Origin: Mycolicibacterium aurum
GTDB lineage: Bacteria; Actinomycetota; Actinomycetes; Mycobacteriales; Mycobacteriaceae
Length of the DNA: 64,000 bases
Reading direction: 5' to 3'
Assembly (NCBI GenBank): GCA_900078775.1
Contig: LT549889.1
Span: 4,154,001 to 4,218,000, forward strand
Below are positions 41,819 through 50,628 of this stretch, in pieces (position 1 is the first letter of the stretch; each line of letters opens with the position of its first letter). The translations under genes were made by a program, and so were the position numbers. A model generated the notes under the pieces. That model saw nothing but the letters and a program-made list of their open reading frames with translations, was not told the DNA's origin and searched no databases.

Positions 41819-42967
41819 CTAGAGACGCTCGATGATGGTGACGTTGGCGGTGCCGCCGCCCTCACACATGGTCTGCAGGCCGTACCGGCCGCCGGTGCGC
41901 TCCAGGGTGTTCAGCATGGTGGCGAACAGTTTGGCGCCGGTGGCACCGAGCGGATGACCCAGCGCGATGGCACCGCCGTTGGGGTTGACCTTGGCCGGGT
42001 CCGCACCGGTCTCCTTGATCCAGGCCTGCACCACCGGGGCGAACGCCTCGTTGATCTCGACGGTGTCGATGTCATCGATCGACAGGCCGGTCTTCTCCAG
42101 CGCGTAGTGGGTGGCCGGGATGGGGCCGGTCAGCATGAACACCGGGTCGGCGCCGCGGGCGCTGATGTGATGAATGCGGGCGCGCGGCTTGAGGTCGTGC
42201 TCCTTGACCGCCCGCTCCGAGGCGAGCAGCACCGCGCTGGCGCCGTCGGAGATCTGGCTGGCCATCGCCGCGGTGAGCCGGCCACCCTCGACCAGGGTCT
42301 TGAGCCCGGCCATCTTCTCCAGCGTGGTGTCGCGCGGACCCTCGTCGATGGCGAATCCGTCCACCGGGATGATCTCGTTCTCGAAGTACCCGGCGCGGAT
42401 CGCTTCCTGGGCACGCTGATGGCTGGTCAGCGCGAACTTCTCCATGTCCTCGCGGGACAGGTTCCACTTCTCGGCGATCATCTCCGAGCCGCGGAACTGC
42501 GAGATCTCCTGGTCACCGTAGCGGTGCAGCCAGCTCTTGGATTCGTTGGTGGGCGAGGTGAAGCCGAACTGCTCGCCGACGATCATCGCCGAGCTGATCG
42601 GGATCTGGCTCATGTTCTGCATGCCGCCGGCCACGATGAAGTCGGCCGTGCCGGACAGGATCGCCTGCGCGCCAAAGGAGATGGCCTGCTGGCTGGAACC
42701 GCACTGGCGGTCCACGGTGACGCCGGGAACCTCTTCCGGGAAGCCCGCGGCCAGCCAGGACAGTCGGGCGATGTTGCCGGCCTGACCGCCCACGGCGTCC
42801 ACGCAGCCGGCGATGACGTCGTCGACGGCGCCGGGGTCGACATCGTTGCGCTCGAACAGGCCGCGCCAGGCGGCCGCGCCCAGGTCGACCGGGTGCAGCC
42901 CGCTCAGCGATCCGCCGCGCTTGCCGACCGCGGTCCGGACGGCGTCGATGACGTACGCCTCAGCCAT
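41819..42967 (-). CDS. fadA6: FadA6, thiolase of C/D-ring catabolism
   Basis: Protein of 382 residues. Nucleophile Cys89 is in VDRQCGSSQQA, His in GGAIALGHPLGATGAKL, and the second Cys in MCEGGGTANV. It matches Rv3556c, which thiolyses the beta-keto-CoA formed after ring opening. AAGGAG precedes the ATG. It starts 10 bp after the kstR2 stop, so the two form an operon under KstR2 autocontrol. Confidence 0.93.
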   Translation of the reverse strand: MAEAYVIDAVRTAVGKRGGSLSGLHPVDLGAAAWRGLFERNDVDPGAVDDVIAGCVDAVGGQAGNIARLSWLAAGFPEEVPGVTVDRQCGSSQQAISFGAQAILSGTADFIVAGGMQNMSQIPISSAMIVGEQFGFTSPTNESKSWLHRYGDQEISQFRGSEMIAEKWNLSREDMEKFALTSHQRAQEAIRAGYFENEIIPVDGFAIDEGPRDTTLEKMAGLKTLVEGGRLTAAMASQISDGASAVLLASERAVKEHDLKPRARIHHISARGADPVFMLTGPIPATHYALEKTGLSIDDIDTVEINEAFAPVVQAWIKETGADPAKVNPNGGAIALGHPLGATGAKLFATMLNTLERTGGRYGLQTMCEGGGTANVTIIERL

Positions 42968-42977
42968 GAGGTTCTCC

Positions 42978-43583
42978 TTAATGGGATTCTGCTTTGTTGG
43001 ATTCTGCGGTTATGCCACCGAGCACGATGGCCAGATACTGTGCGCCGACCTGTTCGGCGGTCAGCGGTCCGCCCGGTTGATACCAGCGGACCGACACCCA
43101 GGTGGTGTCGCGGATGAACCGGTACACCAGATCGACGTCCAGGTCAGGCCGGAACGAGCCGTCGGCGATGCCCTCGTGCAGCAGGTCGATCCACATCTGG
43201 CGCTGCTCACGGTTGCGGTCGTCGACAAACCCGAACTGCGGCAGGGCGGACAACCGCTTGGCCTCGTCCTGGTAGATGACGACCTGCGCGTGCCGGTGCT
43301 CGATGGCCTCGAAGGAGGCCATGAACAACCCCTTGAGCCGGTCCAGCGGGGTGGACTCGGCCGCCAGGATCTGCTGATAGCGCTCGAACAGCCAATTGAG
43401 GAAGTCCCGCAGAACTTCCGAGACCATTTCTTCCTTGGACTTGAAATGGTGGTACAGGCTGCCCGAGAGGATCCCCGCCGAGTCGGCGATGTCCCGGACG
43501 GTGGTCGCCTTCAGCCCGCGGTCGGCGAACATCGCCGCGGCGAGCTGCAGGAGCTCGTCACGACGGCTGGCCGGTGGGGTCAT
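42978..43583 (-). CDS. kstR2: KstR2, TetR-family repressor of the C/D-ring regulon
   Basis: Protein of 201 residues. The N-terminal TetR HTH is FADRGLKATTVRDIADSAGI followed by GSLYHHFKSKEEMVSEVL; the rest is a helical ligand domain. KstR2 releases DNA when HIP-CoA, the product of FadD3, binds. ATG 43583 lies exactly 6 nt after a TAAGCT -10 (43590-43595) without a Shine-Dalgarno, indicating a leaderless transcript. A KstR2 box directly upstream implies autoregulation, and a CRP-type site lies at about -93. Confidence 0.95.
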   Translation of the reverse strand: MTPPASRRDELLQLAAAMFADRGLKATTVRDIADSAGILSGSLYHHFKSKEEMVSEVLRDFLNWLFERYQQILAAESTPLDRLKGLFMASFEAIEHRHAQVVIYQDEAKRLSALPQFGFVDDRNREQRQMWIDLLHEGIADGSFRPDLDVDLVYRFIRDTTWVSVRWYQPGGPLTAEQVGAQYLAIVLGGITAESNKAESH

Positions 43584-43598
43584 TCGGACAGCTTACCA

Positions 43599-43612
43599 AC
43601 CAAGCACTTGCT
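43599..43612. promoter_or_regulatory. KstR2 operator, kstR2-fadA6 promoter
   Basis: ACCAAGCACTTGCT matches the KstR2 consensus AnCAAGnnCTTGnT. It begins 3 bp beyond the TAAGCT -10 of kstR2, a position where binding would block polymerase. Confidence 0.88.
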
Positions 43613-43668
43613 AGGTCGAGTAGGCGGCCCCGAGGGCGCCGCTCCAGCCCGCGGCACGCGGCCTCAGA

Positions 43669-43684
43669 TGTGATTTGCATCACA
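43669..43684. promoter_or_regulatory. CRP/cAMP-receptor-type site upstream of kstR2
   Basis: TGTGATTTGCATCACA is a perfect TGTGA-N6-TCACA palindrome, the consensus of mycobacterial CRP (Rv3676 family). Its centre is about 93 bp upstream of the proposed kstR2 start, a spacing used by class I CRP activators. The divergent gene at 44007 is much farther away. Confidence 0.75.
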
Positions 43685-43904
43685 CTTGGCCGCTTACCGC
43701 CGAGCCGCCCCACTGTCCGCCGGTGATCAGATCATCCAAACTCGCACGGTCGTCACAGGACAGCAACGCGCCGGAAATCCGCCCGAGACACCCCGGTCCC
43801 CGACTACCGATCCGGCGGCGCCGAACAGCTAAGAACAGTGCACCGATCTTGACCATCTCGCCCGCCGAACCAGCGGAACAGTAGGCCAGAAAACGCCGCA
43901 TCCA

Positions 43905-43960
43905 GCTAACAATTTTCGTTAGCGAAATCGCAGGATTCAGCAGTTCGAGCGTCCTATCGT
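43905..43960 (+). promoter_or_regulatory. Promoter region with GCTAAC/GTTAGC palindrome before the acidic exported protein
   Basis: GCTAAC-AATTTTC-GTTAGC (43905-43923) is a 6-bp-arm palindrome in an AT-richer patch. A TATCGT hexamer at 43955-43960 could be the -10, giving a start near 43967 and a 40-nt leader. The binding protein is unknown. Confidence 0.45.
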
Positions 43961-44006
43961 GAACGTGCTGCAAACCAACAGCGAACGATTTACCTCAGGG
44001 GGATCC

Positions 44007-45908
44007 ATGGAAATCTCAGCCCGTTCCTATCTCACAGCCGGGGTGGCGTTCACGGCGGCAAGCGCGATCGCGTTGACACCGTTGGCCGTCCCCACCGAAG
44101 GGCGAGCCATCGCCCTGCCCAATGTCTCGACCGCCGACGTCCGGCTCAGCGCGGTCATCGACCCCGCCGCTGTCGATGCGCTGATCACCGCACTGCGGAG
44201 CGGCTTGGCCGAGGTCACCACCGGTATCGACAACATCACCACGCAAACCGCGCTCGGCCTGAACAATGCGCTCACCCGGGCACAGGCACTCAACACCGGT
44301 CTGTGGAACCGGCTCATCGAGGCAGCCGGCCCCGGCGCACTGGGAGCCCTGATCACCGCCCTGGGCAGCTACTCCGAGGCCAGTCTTGCGCTCACCGCGT
44401 CCAGCATCCAGGGTGCCGCGGGCTCGGTACTCGTGCTCCCCGGAGACGTCACCGACATCATCGGCAGCACGCTGATCGGTTCGCTGAACACGGCGCTGTA
44501 CGCCATCACCGATGTGATCAACAACCCGCTGCGACTGGCGAGCTACACCGGCCTGCTTTCCGGCGTGGTGAACATCGTCGGCGGCGTCCTGGTCGCCCAG
44601 GATCCGAACTACAGCACCGGGCTGCTCCCCGGGCCGGGCGGCTCGGGCCTGATCGGCACCACCCTCAGCGCCACCCTCGGGGCGGTCATCAATGTGGTGG
44701 GTCTGGGCACCAACGGACTCACCGGTCAGATCAATCTTGCTGTCGACTCGTTGAACAGTGCACTGGACGCCCTCGCCCAACAGAGCGGCAGTGGACTCGT
44801 CACCGGACTGGTCGGTCTCATCCAGGGTCTGGCGCTCAATCCGATCCAGATCATCAACAACACCGCAATCGTCGGTGGCCTGGCCAATATCGGCCTACCC
44901 GTCTTCACTGCCCTGACCCCGCTGCTGGGCTCGGCCTCCGAGGCGGTGATCGGTGTACAGACCGGCCTGAACATCGCACTGAACGCCATCGGCAACGATC
45001 CGCTGGATCTGGAGAGCTACACCACCGCCCTGGGCGGGCTGTTCAACGGCGGATTCGACGTGACGAGCGCGGCCATCACCGCGACCACCACCTTGGCCGC
45101 GACCCCCGTCAACGTCCTGGCGGGCATCACCAACACCGCCGCCGCCCTGATCACCGCATTGACCACCAATCTGACCCAGGTGGTCGCCGGACTGCTCACT
45201 CAGGTCGGACTCGATGCCGCGGCAGAGGCGGCGCTGTCGCTGGGCGTGCAGGTCAACGAGGCGGTCAACGGCGTCGCGGGCTTCATCGCCGGCGATGTGC
45301 TCGGCGGCATCGCGGGCCTGATCGGCGATGCCAATGACAACCTCCAGGCGCTGAACAACGATGCCAGGACCGCGATCAACGACCTGCTCGGCTACACCCC
45401 GCCGGTGATGTTGCAGCGGGTGCAGACCGAGGTTGTCGAGGAAGGTCCCGACGACGGTGTCTCCGACGGTGGCATGTCCGACGATGGCATGTCCGACGGT
45501 GGCGAACTCGCGTCCGCGCTCGTCGATGCCACGCTGGTCAGCGGCAAGTCCGCACCGGAACCCGAGGCCACCGCACCGGGGTCGTCCGACGAGGACCTCG
45601 CGGTCTCGGACGAGGAGGACGGTGACGACTCGCTCGATGGTTCCGGGGACGACGGTTCGCTCGACGGCGCCGGCGACGACGAGGACGACGTGGCCAACGA
45701 GGGCCGCGATGTCAGCAGCCTCGATGACGACGACGCCAACGACGACGGCGGCGATGAGGGAGCCGGCAACGAGGAGTCAGGCGGCAACGGATCCGGCGAC
45801 AAGAGCGCAGCCAAGGACAGCGCCGGCGACGCCGACTCCGGTGACTCCGACGGCGACTCCGACGGGGGCAGCGGAAACACCGGAGGTGGCGACTCCGGCA
45901 ACGACTGA
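44007..45908 (+). CDS. Exported hydrophobic-repeat protein with long acidic tail
   Basis: Protein of 633 residues from ATG 44007, preceded by AGGGGG. Residues 1-35 are a signal peptide (AGVAFTAASAIALTPLAVP). Residues 40-470 are Ala/Leu/Thr/Asn-rich with a loosely repeated unit; compare LNTALYAITDVINNPLRLAS and LNIALNAIGNDPLDLESYT, each followed by a Gly-rich segment. From about 480 the chain is Asp/Ser/Gly-rich, with short repeats DGGMSDDGMSDGG and then nearly 100 acidic residues. No enzyme motif is seen. It occupies the place of PPE64 in M. tuberculosis and may be a surface or outer-membrane protein. A terminator hairpin follows. Confidence 0.75.
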   Translation: MEISARSYLTAGVAFTAASAIALTPLAVPTEGRAIALPNVSTADVRLSAVIDPAAVDALITALRSGLAEVTTGIDNITTQTALGLNNALTRAQALNTGLWNRLIEAAGPGALGALITALGSYSEASLALTASSIQGAAGSVLVLPGDVTDIIGSTLIGSLNTALYAITDVINNPLRLASYTGLLSGVVNIVGGVLVAQDPNYSTGLLPGPGGSGLIGTTLSATLGAVINVVGLGTNGLTGQINLAVDSLNSALDALAQQSGSGLVTGLVGLIQGLALNPIQIINNTAIVGGLANIGLPVFTALTPLLGSASEAVIGVQTGLNIALNAIGNDPLDLESYTTALGGLFNGGFDVTSAAITATTTLAATPVNVLAGITNTAAALITALTTNLTQVVAGLLTQVGLDAAAEAALSLGVQVNEAVNGVAGFIAGDVLGGIAGLIGDANDNLQALNNDARTAINDLLGYTPPVMLQRVQTEVVEEGPDDGVSDGGMSDDGMSDGGELASALVDATLVSGKSAPEPEATAPGSSDEDLAVSDEEDGDDSLDGSGDDGSLDGAGDDEDDVANEGRDVSSLDDDDANDDGGDEGAGNEESGGNGSGDKSAAKDSAGDADSGDSDGDSDGGSGNTGGGDSGND

Positions 45909-45928
45909 CATCCGCCGATACATGACGA

Positions 45929-45958
45929 AAGGGGCCCGCTCATCAGAGCGGGCCCCTT
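45929..45958. terminator. Terminator hairpin between convergent genes
   Basis: AAGGGGCCCGCTC, an ATCA loop, then GAGCGGGCCCCTT: a perfect 13-bp GC-rich stem followed by CT. It sits 20 bp after the acidic-protein gene and 26 bp before the end of ipdF on the other strand, so it can serve both. Confidence 0.85.
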
Positions 45959-45984
45959 CTCATGTGTCGGCGGTCAGCCAGATC

Positions 45985-46776
45985 TCAGGCGCGCTGGCTG
46001 GACACCGAGATCACTTCACCGGTCAGATAGCTGGAGTAGTCGCTGGCCAGGAAGGCGATGGTGGCCGCGACTTCCCACGGCTCGGCGGCCCGGCCGAAGG
46101 CCTCGTCACCGGCGAGCCGGTCCAGCAGCTCCGCCGAGGACGTCTTCTCCAGGAACTTGTGCCGGGCGATGCTCGGGGACACCGCGTTGATCCGCACCCC
46201 GTACTCGACGGCTTCGATTGCGCTGCAACGGGTCAACGCCATAACCCCGGCCTTGGCCGCGGCGTAGTGCGACTGCGAGTGCTGCGCGCGCCAGCCCAGC
46301 ACGCTGGCATTGTTCACGATGACGCCGCCGTGCGGGGCCTCCCGGAAGTAGCGCAGCGCGGCACGGGTGGCCCGCATGACCGAGGTGAGCGTGACGTTGA
46401 GGACGCGGTCCCACTCCTCGTCGGTCATCTCGATGACCGGGGTCTGCCCGCCCAGGCCCGCGTTGTTGACCAGCACGTCCAACCGGCCGGCCTTGGCCAC
46501 GGCCTCGGCGATCAGGTTGTCGACGGCCTCGGTGGAGGTCACATCACATACCACCGATTCCACCCGACCCAGGCCGAGTGCGGCCAGCTCGTCCCGCGTC
46601 TCACCGAGCCGACGCTCGTGGAAGTCCGAGACCACCACGTCGGCGCCCTCCAGCAGGGCGCGGCGCGCGGTGGTGGAGCCGATGCCGGTGCCGGCGGCGG
46701 CGGTCACCAGGACCACCTTGCCCTTCAGAAGTCCGTGTCCGGCAATCTCTTCCGGTGCTACAGACAGATCAGTCAC
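45985..46776 (-). CDS. ipdF: IpdF, hydroxyacyl-CoA dehydrogenase of HIP degradation (SDR)
   Basis: Protein of 263 residues from GTG 46776, overlapping the fadE30 stop as GTGA; the longer frame to 46890 lies inside fadE30. Cofactor loop VTAAAGTGIGSTTARRALLE and active site SHYAAAKAGVMALTR are those of SDRs. It matches Rv3559c (IpdF), which oxidises the ring hydroxyl during HIP-CoA degradation. Co-transcribed with fadE30. Confidence 0.9.
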   Translation of the reverse strand: MTDLSVAPEEIAGHGLLKGKVVLVTAAAGTGIGSTTARRALLEGADVVVSDFHERRLGETRDELAALGLGRVESVVCDVTSTEAVDNLIAEAVAKAGRLDVLVNNAGLGGQTPVIEMTDEEWDRVLNVTLTSVMRATRAALRYFREAPHGGVIVNNASVLGWRAQHSQSHYAAAKAGVMALTRCSAIEAVEYGVRINAVSPSIARHKFLEKTSSAELLDRLAGDEAFGRAAEPWEVAATIAFLASDYSSYLTGEVISVSSQRA

Positions 46777-47921
46777 CCTTTGGCCTCTCGGGGTAGGCCG
46801 AGCACCCGCTCGGCGATGATGTTGCGTTGGATCTCGTTGGAGCCGCCGTAGATGGTGTCCGAGCGGGAGAACAGGAACAGTCGCTGCCATTCGTCGAACT
46901 CACCATCGGGCAGCGTCAGCCCGGCCATGCCCTGCACGTCCATGGCGATCTCGCCGAGCTCGCGATGCCAGTTGGCCCACAACAACTTCGAGACATTATC
47001 CTGCCCCGGTTGCTCGACGTCCATGGTCGCCAACGAATAGGACCGCATGGCCTTCAGCCCGGTCCAGGACCGGGTCAGCCGCTCGCGGATCAGCGGATCG
47101 TCGGCGGCACCGGTGCGCTTGGCCAGCTCGACCAGATTGGAATGCTCACGCGCGTAACGGATCTGCTGCCCCAAGGTGGACACCCCGCGTTCGAAGGTCA
47201 GCGTGCCCATGGCGACGCGCCAGCCGTCGCCCGGTTCACCGACCACCAGCGAGGCCTCGGTCCGGGCGTCGTCGAAGAACACCTCGTTGAACTCGGAGTC
47301 GCCGGTGAGCTGGATGATCGGGCGGATCGTGACCCCGGGCTGATCCAGCGGCACCAGCAGATAGGACAGGCCGGCGTGCCGCTTGGAGCCCTTCTCGGTG
47401 CGGGCCACCACGAAACACCACTGCGCCCAGTGCGCCAGCGAGGTCCACACCTTCTGCCCGTTGATAACCCATTCGTCGCCGACCACTTCCGCCGAGGTGG
47501 CGACATTGGCCAGGTCGCTGCCGGCGTTGGGTTCGGAGTAGCCCTGGCTCCACAGTTCGGTGACGTCGAGGATGCCGGGCAGAAAGCGCTGCTGCTGTTC
47601 GGGGGTTCCGTAGGCGATCAGCGTGGGACCGAGCAGTTCCTCACCGAAGTGGTTGACCTTGTCCGGGGCGTCCGCCTTGGCGTACTCCTCGTAGAACGCC
47701 ACCCGGTGCGCGACGGTGAGCCCCCGGCCGCCGTGCTCCTCCGGCCAGCCCAAGCAGGTCAGGCCCGCCGCGGCCAGATGCTGGTTCCACGCGCGCCGTT
47801 CCTCGAATGCCTCGTGCTCCCGACCGGGGCCACCGAGACCTTTGAGTGCTGCGTATTCGCCGACCAGATTATCGGCCAACCATTGCCGGACCTCGGCCCG
47901 GAAGTCCTCGACCTCTATCAC
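46773..47921 (-). CDS. fadE30: FadE30, HIP-CoA acyl-CoA dehydrogenase
   Basis: Protein of 382 residues of normal acyl-CoA dehydrogenase length. GYSEPNAGSDLANVATS and DTIYGGSNEIQRNIIAERVL are the standard flavin and C-terminal blocks. It matches Rv3560c, which dehydrogenates the propionyl side chain of HIP-CoA. The start is GTG 47921, exactly 6 nt after TAGCCT (47928-47933), with no spaced Shine-Dalgarno, so the message is probably leaderless. It is divergent from fadD3 across a KstR2 box. Confidence 0.93.
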   Translation of the reverse strand: MIEVEDFRAEVRQWLADNLVGEYAALKGLGGPGREHEAFEERRAWNQHLAAAGLTCLGWPEEHGGRGLTVAHRVAFYEEYAKADAPDKVNHFGEELLGPTLIAYGTPEQQQRFLPGILDVTELWSQGYSEPNAGSDLANVATSAEVVGDEWVINGQKVWTSLAHWAQWCFVVARTEKGSKRHAGLSYLLVPLDQPGVTIRPIIQLTGDSEFNEVFFDDARTEASLVVGEPGDGWRVAMGTLTFERGVSTLGQQIRYAREHSNLVELAKRTGAADDPLIRERLTRSWTGLKAMRSYSLATMDVEQPGQDNVSKLLWANWHRELGEIAMDVQGMAGLTLPDGEFDEWQRLFLFSRSDTIYGGSNEIQRNIIAERVLGLPREAKG

Positions 47922-47937
47922 CCTTGTAGGCTAACCT

Positions 47938-47951
47938 ACCAAGCACTTGCT
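47938..47951. promoter_or_regulatory. KstR2 operator, fadE30/fadD3 divergent promoter
   Basis: ACCAAGCACTTGCT matches AnCAAGnnCTTGnT and is the same sequence as the kstR2 operator. It lies 4 bp beyond the fadE30 -10 and 17 bp before the fadD3 start codon on the other strand, so it can repress both directions. Confidence 0.9.
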
Positions 47952-47968
47952 TTGTTAGAGGAGCGTCA

Positions 47969-49498
47969 ATGACGAGCGAAAGCCGGACCGTTCCGGCGGT
48001 GCTGGACCGGATCGCCGGGCAGCTGACCGAGCATGATGCCCTGGTCACGGCGGACAAACGCCTCACCTACGGGCAGCTCCGCGACGAGGTCCGCCAGGCC
48101 GCCGCGGCGATGATCGACCTCGGCATCCAGGTCGGCGACCGGGTCGCCATCTGGTCCCCCAACACCTGGCACTGGGTGGTCGCAGCGCTGGCCACCCACT
48201 ACGCCGGGGCCGTCATGGTCCCGCTGAACACCCGCTACACCGCCAGTGAGGCCGCCGACATCCTGGCCCGCACCGAGGCTCCCCTGCTGATCGCGGCCGG
48301 CGAGTTCCTCGGCGCCGACCGCACCAGCCAACTCGACCGCGCCGGCCTGCCCGCGCTGCGGGAGATCGTGCGGGTACCCATCGATGCCCAGGATGGCACC
48401 TGGGACGAGTTCGTCGCCCGGGGCGACAACGACGGCCTGCTGGCCGAGGTGGACGTCCGCGCCGCGGCGGTCTCCCCCGACGATGTGTCCGACATCCTGT
48501 TCACCTCCGGCACCACCGGCCGCAGCAAGGGTGTGCGCTGCGCGCACCGCCAGTCGCTGGACGCGTCGGCGGCCTGGGCGGCCTGCGGAGAGGTGACCAG
48601 CGCCGACCGCTACCTGTGCATCAACCCGTTCTTCCACAACTTCGGCTATAAGGCCGGCATCCTGGCCTGCCTGCAGACCGGGGCGACGCTGTACCCGCTG
48701 CTCACCTTCGATCCCGAGCAGGCGATGAAAGCCGTTGCCGAGCATCGCATCACGGTGCTGCCCGGCCCCCCGACGATCTACCAGATGCTGCTGGACCACC
48801 CCCGGCGCGCCGACTACGACCTGAGTTCGCTGCGGTTCGCGGTGACCGGGGCGGCGGTGGTGCCGGTGGTGCTGATCGAGCGGATGCAGTCCGAACTGGA
48901 CATCGACATCGTGCTGACCGCGTACGGCCTGACCGAGGCCGCCGGCTTCGGCACCATGTGCCGGGCCGACGACGACGCGGTCACCGTGGCCACCACGTGC
49001 GGGCGGCCGATCGCCGACTTCGAACTGCGCCTCGACGCCAACGGTGAGGTGCTGTTGCGCGGGCCCAACGTCATGCTCGGTTATCTGGACGATCCGGCGG
49101 CGACCGCGGCCGCGATCGACGCCGACGGCTGGCTGCATACCGGTGACATCGGGACCCTGGATGCCGCAGGCAATCTCACCATCACCGACCGGCTCAAGGA
49201 CATGTACATCTGCGGTGGGTTCAACGTGTACCCGGCCGAGATCGAGCAGGTGCTGGCCCGCCTCGACGGGGTGGCCGAGGCCGCGGTGATCGGTGTCCCC
49301 GACGAGCGTCTCGGCGAGGTCGGCAAGGCGTTCGTCGTCGTCAAGCCCGGCGCGCAACTCGACGAGGCGGCGGTGATCGCCTACACGCGTGAGCATCTGG
49401 CGAACTTCAAGGTCCCCCGATCGGTGGCCTTCCTCGACGTTCTGCCACGAAACCCAGGAGGCAAAGTGGTCAAACCACAGCTGCGAGAGATGAGCTAA
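47969..49498 (+). CDS. fadD3: FadD3, HIP-CoA synthetase
   Basis: Protein of 509 residues, ANL superfamily. AMP-loop LFTSGTTGRSKGVRC, YGLTEAAGFGTMC, hinge region DRLKDMYICGGFNVYPAEIE and C-terminal catalytic Lys in NPGGKVVKPQ. It matches Rv3561, which attaches CoA to HIP (the C/D-ring propanoate) and thereby makes the KstR2 ligand. AGAGGAG precedes the ATG by 5 nt. It shares its last base with the first of fadE31 (TAATG). Confidence 0.94.
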   Translation: MTSESRTVPAVLDRIAGQLTEHDALVTADKRLTYGQLRDEVRQAAAAMIDLGIQVGDRVAIWSPNTWHWVVAALATHYAGAVMVPLNTRYTASEAADILARTEAPLLIAAGEFLGADRTSQLDRAGLPALREIVRVPIDAQDGTWDEFVARGDNDGLLAEVDVRAAAVSPDDVSDILFTSGTTGRSKGVRCAHRQSLDASAAWAACGEVTSADRYLCINPFFHNFGYKAGILACLQTGATLYPLLTFDPEQAMKAVAEHRITVLPGPPTIYQMLLDHPRRADYDLSSLRFAVTGAAVVPVVLIERMQSELDIDIVLTAYGLTEAAGFGTMCRADDDAVTVATTCGRPIADFELRLDANGEVLLRGPNVMLGYLDDPAATAAAIDADGWLHTGDIGTLDAAGNLTITDRLKDMYICGGFNVYPAEIEQVLARLDGVAEAAVIGVPDERLGEVGKAFVVVKPGAQLDEAAVIAYTREHLANFKVPRSVAFLDVLPRNPGGKVVKPQLREMS

Positions 49499-50628
49499 TG
49501 GACCTGAATTTCGACGAGGGCACCGAGGAGTTCCGGGCCGAGGTCCGCGAATTCCTGGCCGCCAACCGGGACAACTTCCCGACCAAGTCCTACGACACGC
49601 TGGAGGGCTTCGAGCAGCACCGGCGCTGGGACAAGGTGCTTTTCGACGCCGGATTGTCGGTCATCGCCTGGCCCAAGGAGTACGGCGGCCGCGACGCCAC
49701 CCTGCTGCAGTGGGTCGCATTCGAGGAGGAGTACTTCCGCGCCGGCGCACCCGGACGGGCCAGCGCCAACGGCACCTCCATGCTGGCGCCCACCCTGTTC
49801 GCGCACGGCACCAAGGAGCAGCTCGACCGGGTGCTGCCGAAGATGGCCAGCGGCGAGGAGATCTGGGCCCAGGCCTGGTCCGAGCCCGAGTCCGGCAGTG
49901 ACCTGGCCTCGTTGCGCTCCACGGCCACCAGGGTCGAGGGCGGCTGGAAGCTCAACGGCCAGAAGATCTGGAGTTCACGGGCTCCGTTCGGGGAACGTGG
50001 CTTCGGCCTGTTCCGTTCCGATCCGGCCGCGCAGCGGCACAAGGGCCTGACCTACTTCATGTTCGACCTGAAGGCCGACGGCATCACCGTGCGCCCCATC
50101 GCCCAACTCGGTGGGGACACCGGCTTCGGTGAGGTGTTCCTCGACGACGTGTTCGTCCCCGACGAGGACGTCATCGGCGAGGTGCACGAGGGCTGGCGCG
50201 CCGCGATGAGCACCTCCAGCAATGAGCGCGGCATGTCGCTGCGCAGCCCGGCCCGTTTCCTGGCCCCGGCCGAGCGCCTGGTGCAGCAGTGGAAGGCGAA
50301 CCCCGATCCGGTGTTCACCGACCGAGTGGCCGACGCCTGGATCAAGGCTCAGGCCTACCGGCTGCACACCTTCGGTACCGTCACCCGGCTCGCCAAGGGC
50401 GGTGAGCTCGGCGCCGAATCCTCGGTGACCAAGGTGTTCTGGTCGGATCTGGACGTCGCGCTGCATCAGACCGCACTGGACCTGCAGGGCCCCGAAGCCG
50501 AACTGGTCGACCACTGGACCGAGGGGCTGTTGTTCGCGCTCGGCGGGCCGATCTACGCCGGTACCAACGAGATTCAGCGCAATATCATCGCCGAGCGTCT
50601 GCTGGGCCTGCCGCGGGAGCCGAAGTAG
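49498..50628 (+). CDS. fadE31: FadE31, acyl-CoA dehydrogenase
   Basis: Protein of 376 residues. WSEPESGSDLASLRST and GPIYAGTNEIQRNIIAERLL are typical acyl-CoA dehydrogenase blocks. It matches Rv3562 in order and length. It acts in late C/D-ring breakdown, probably pairing with FadE32 and/or FadE33, which are short subunits. It overlaps the fadD3 stop by one base. A MIRU-type array starts at the base after its stop. Confidence 0.92.
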   Translation: MDLNFDEGTEEFRAEVREFLAANRDNFPTKSYDTLEGFEQHRRWDKVLFDAGLSVIAWPKEYGGRDATLLQWVAFEEEYFRAGAPGRASANGTSMLAPTLFAHGTKEQLDRVLPKMASGEEIWAQAWSEPESGSDLASLRSTATRVEGGWKLNGQKIWSSRAPFGERGFGLFRSDPAAQRHKGLTYFMFDLKADGITVRPIAQLGGDTGFGEVFLDDVFVPDEDVIGEVHEGWRAAMSTSSNERGMSLRSPARFLAPAERLVQQWKANPDPVFTDRVADAWIKAQAYRLHTFGTVTRLAKGGELGAESSVTKVFWSDLDVALHQTALDLQGPEAELVDHWTEGLLFALGGPIYAGTNEIQRNIIAERLLGLPREPK

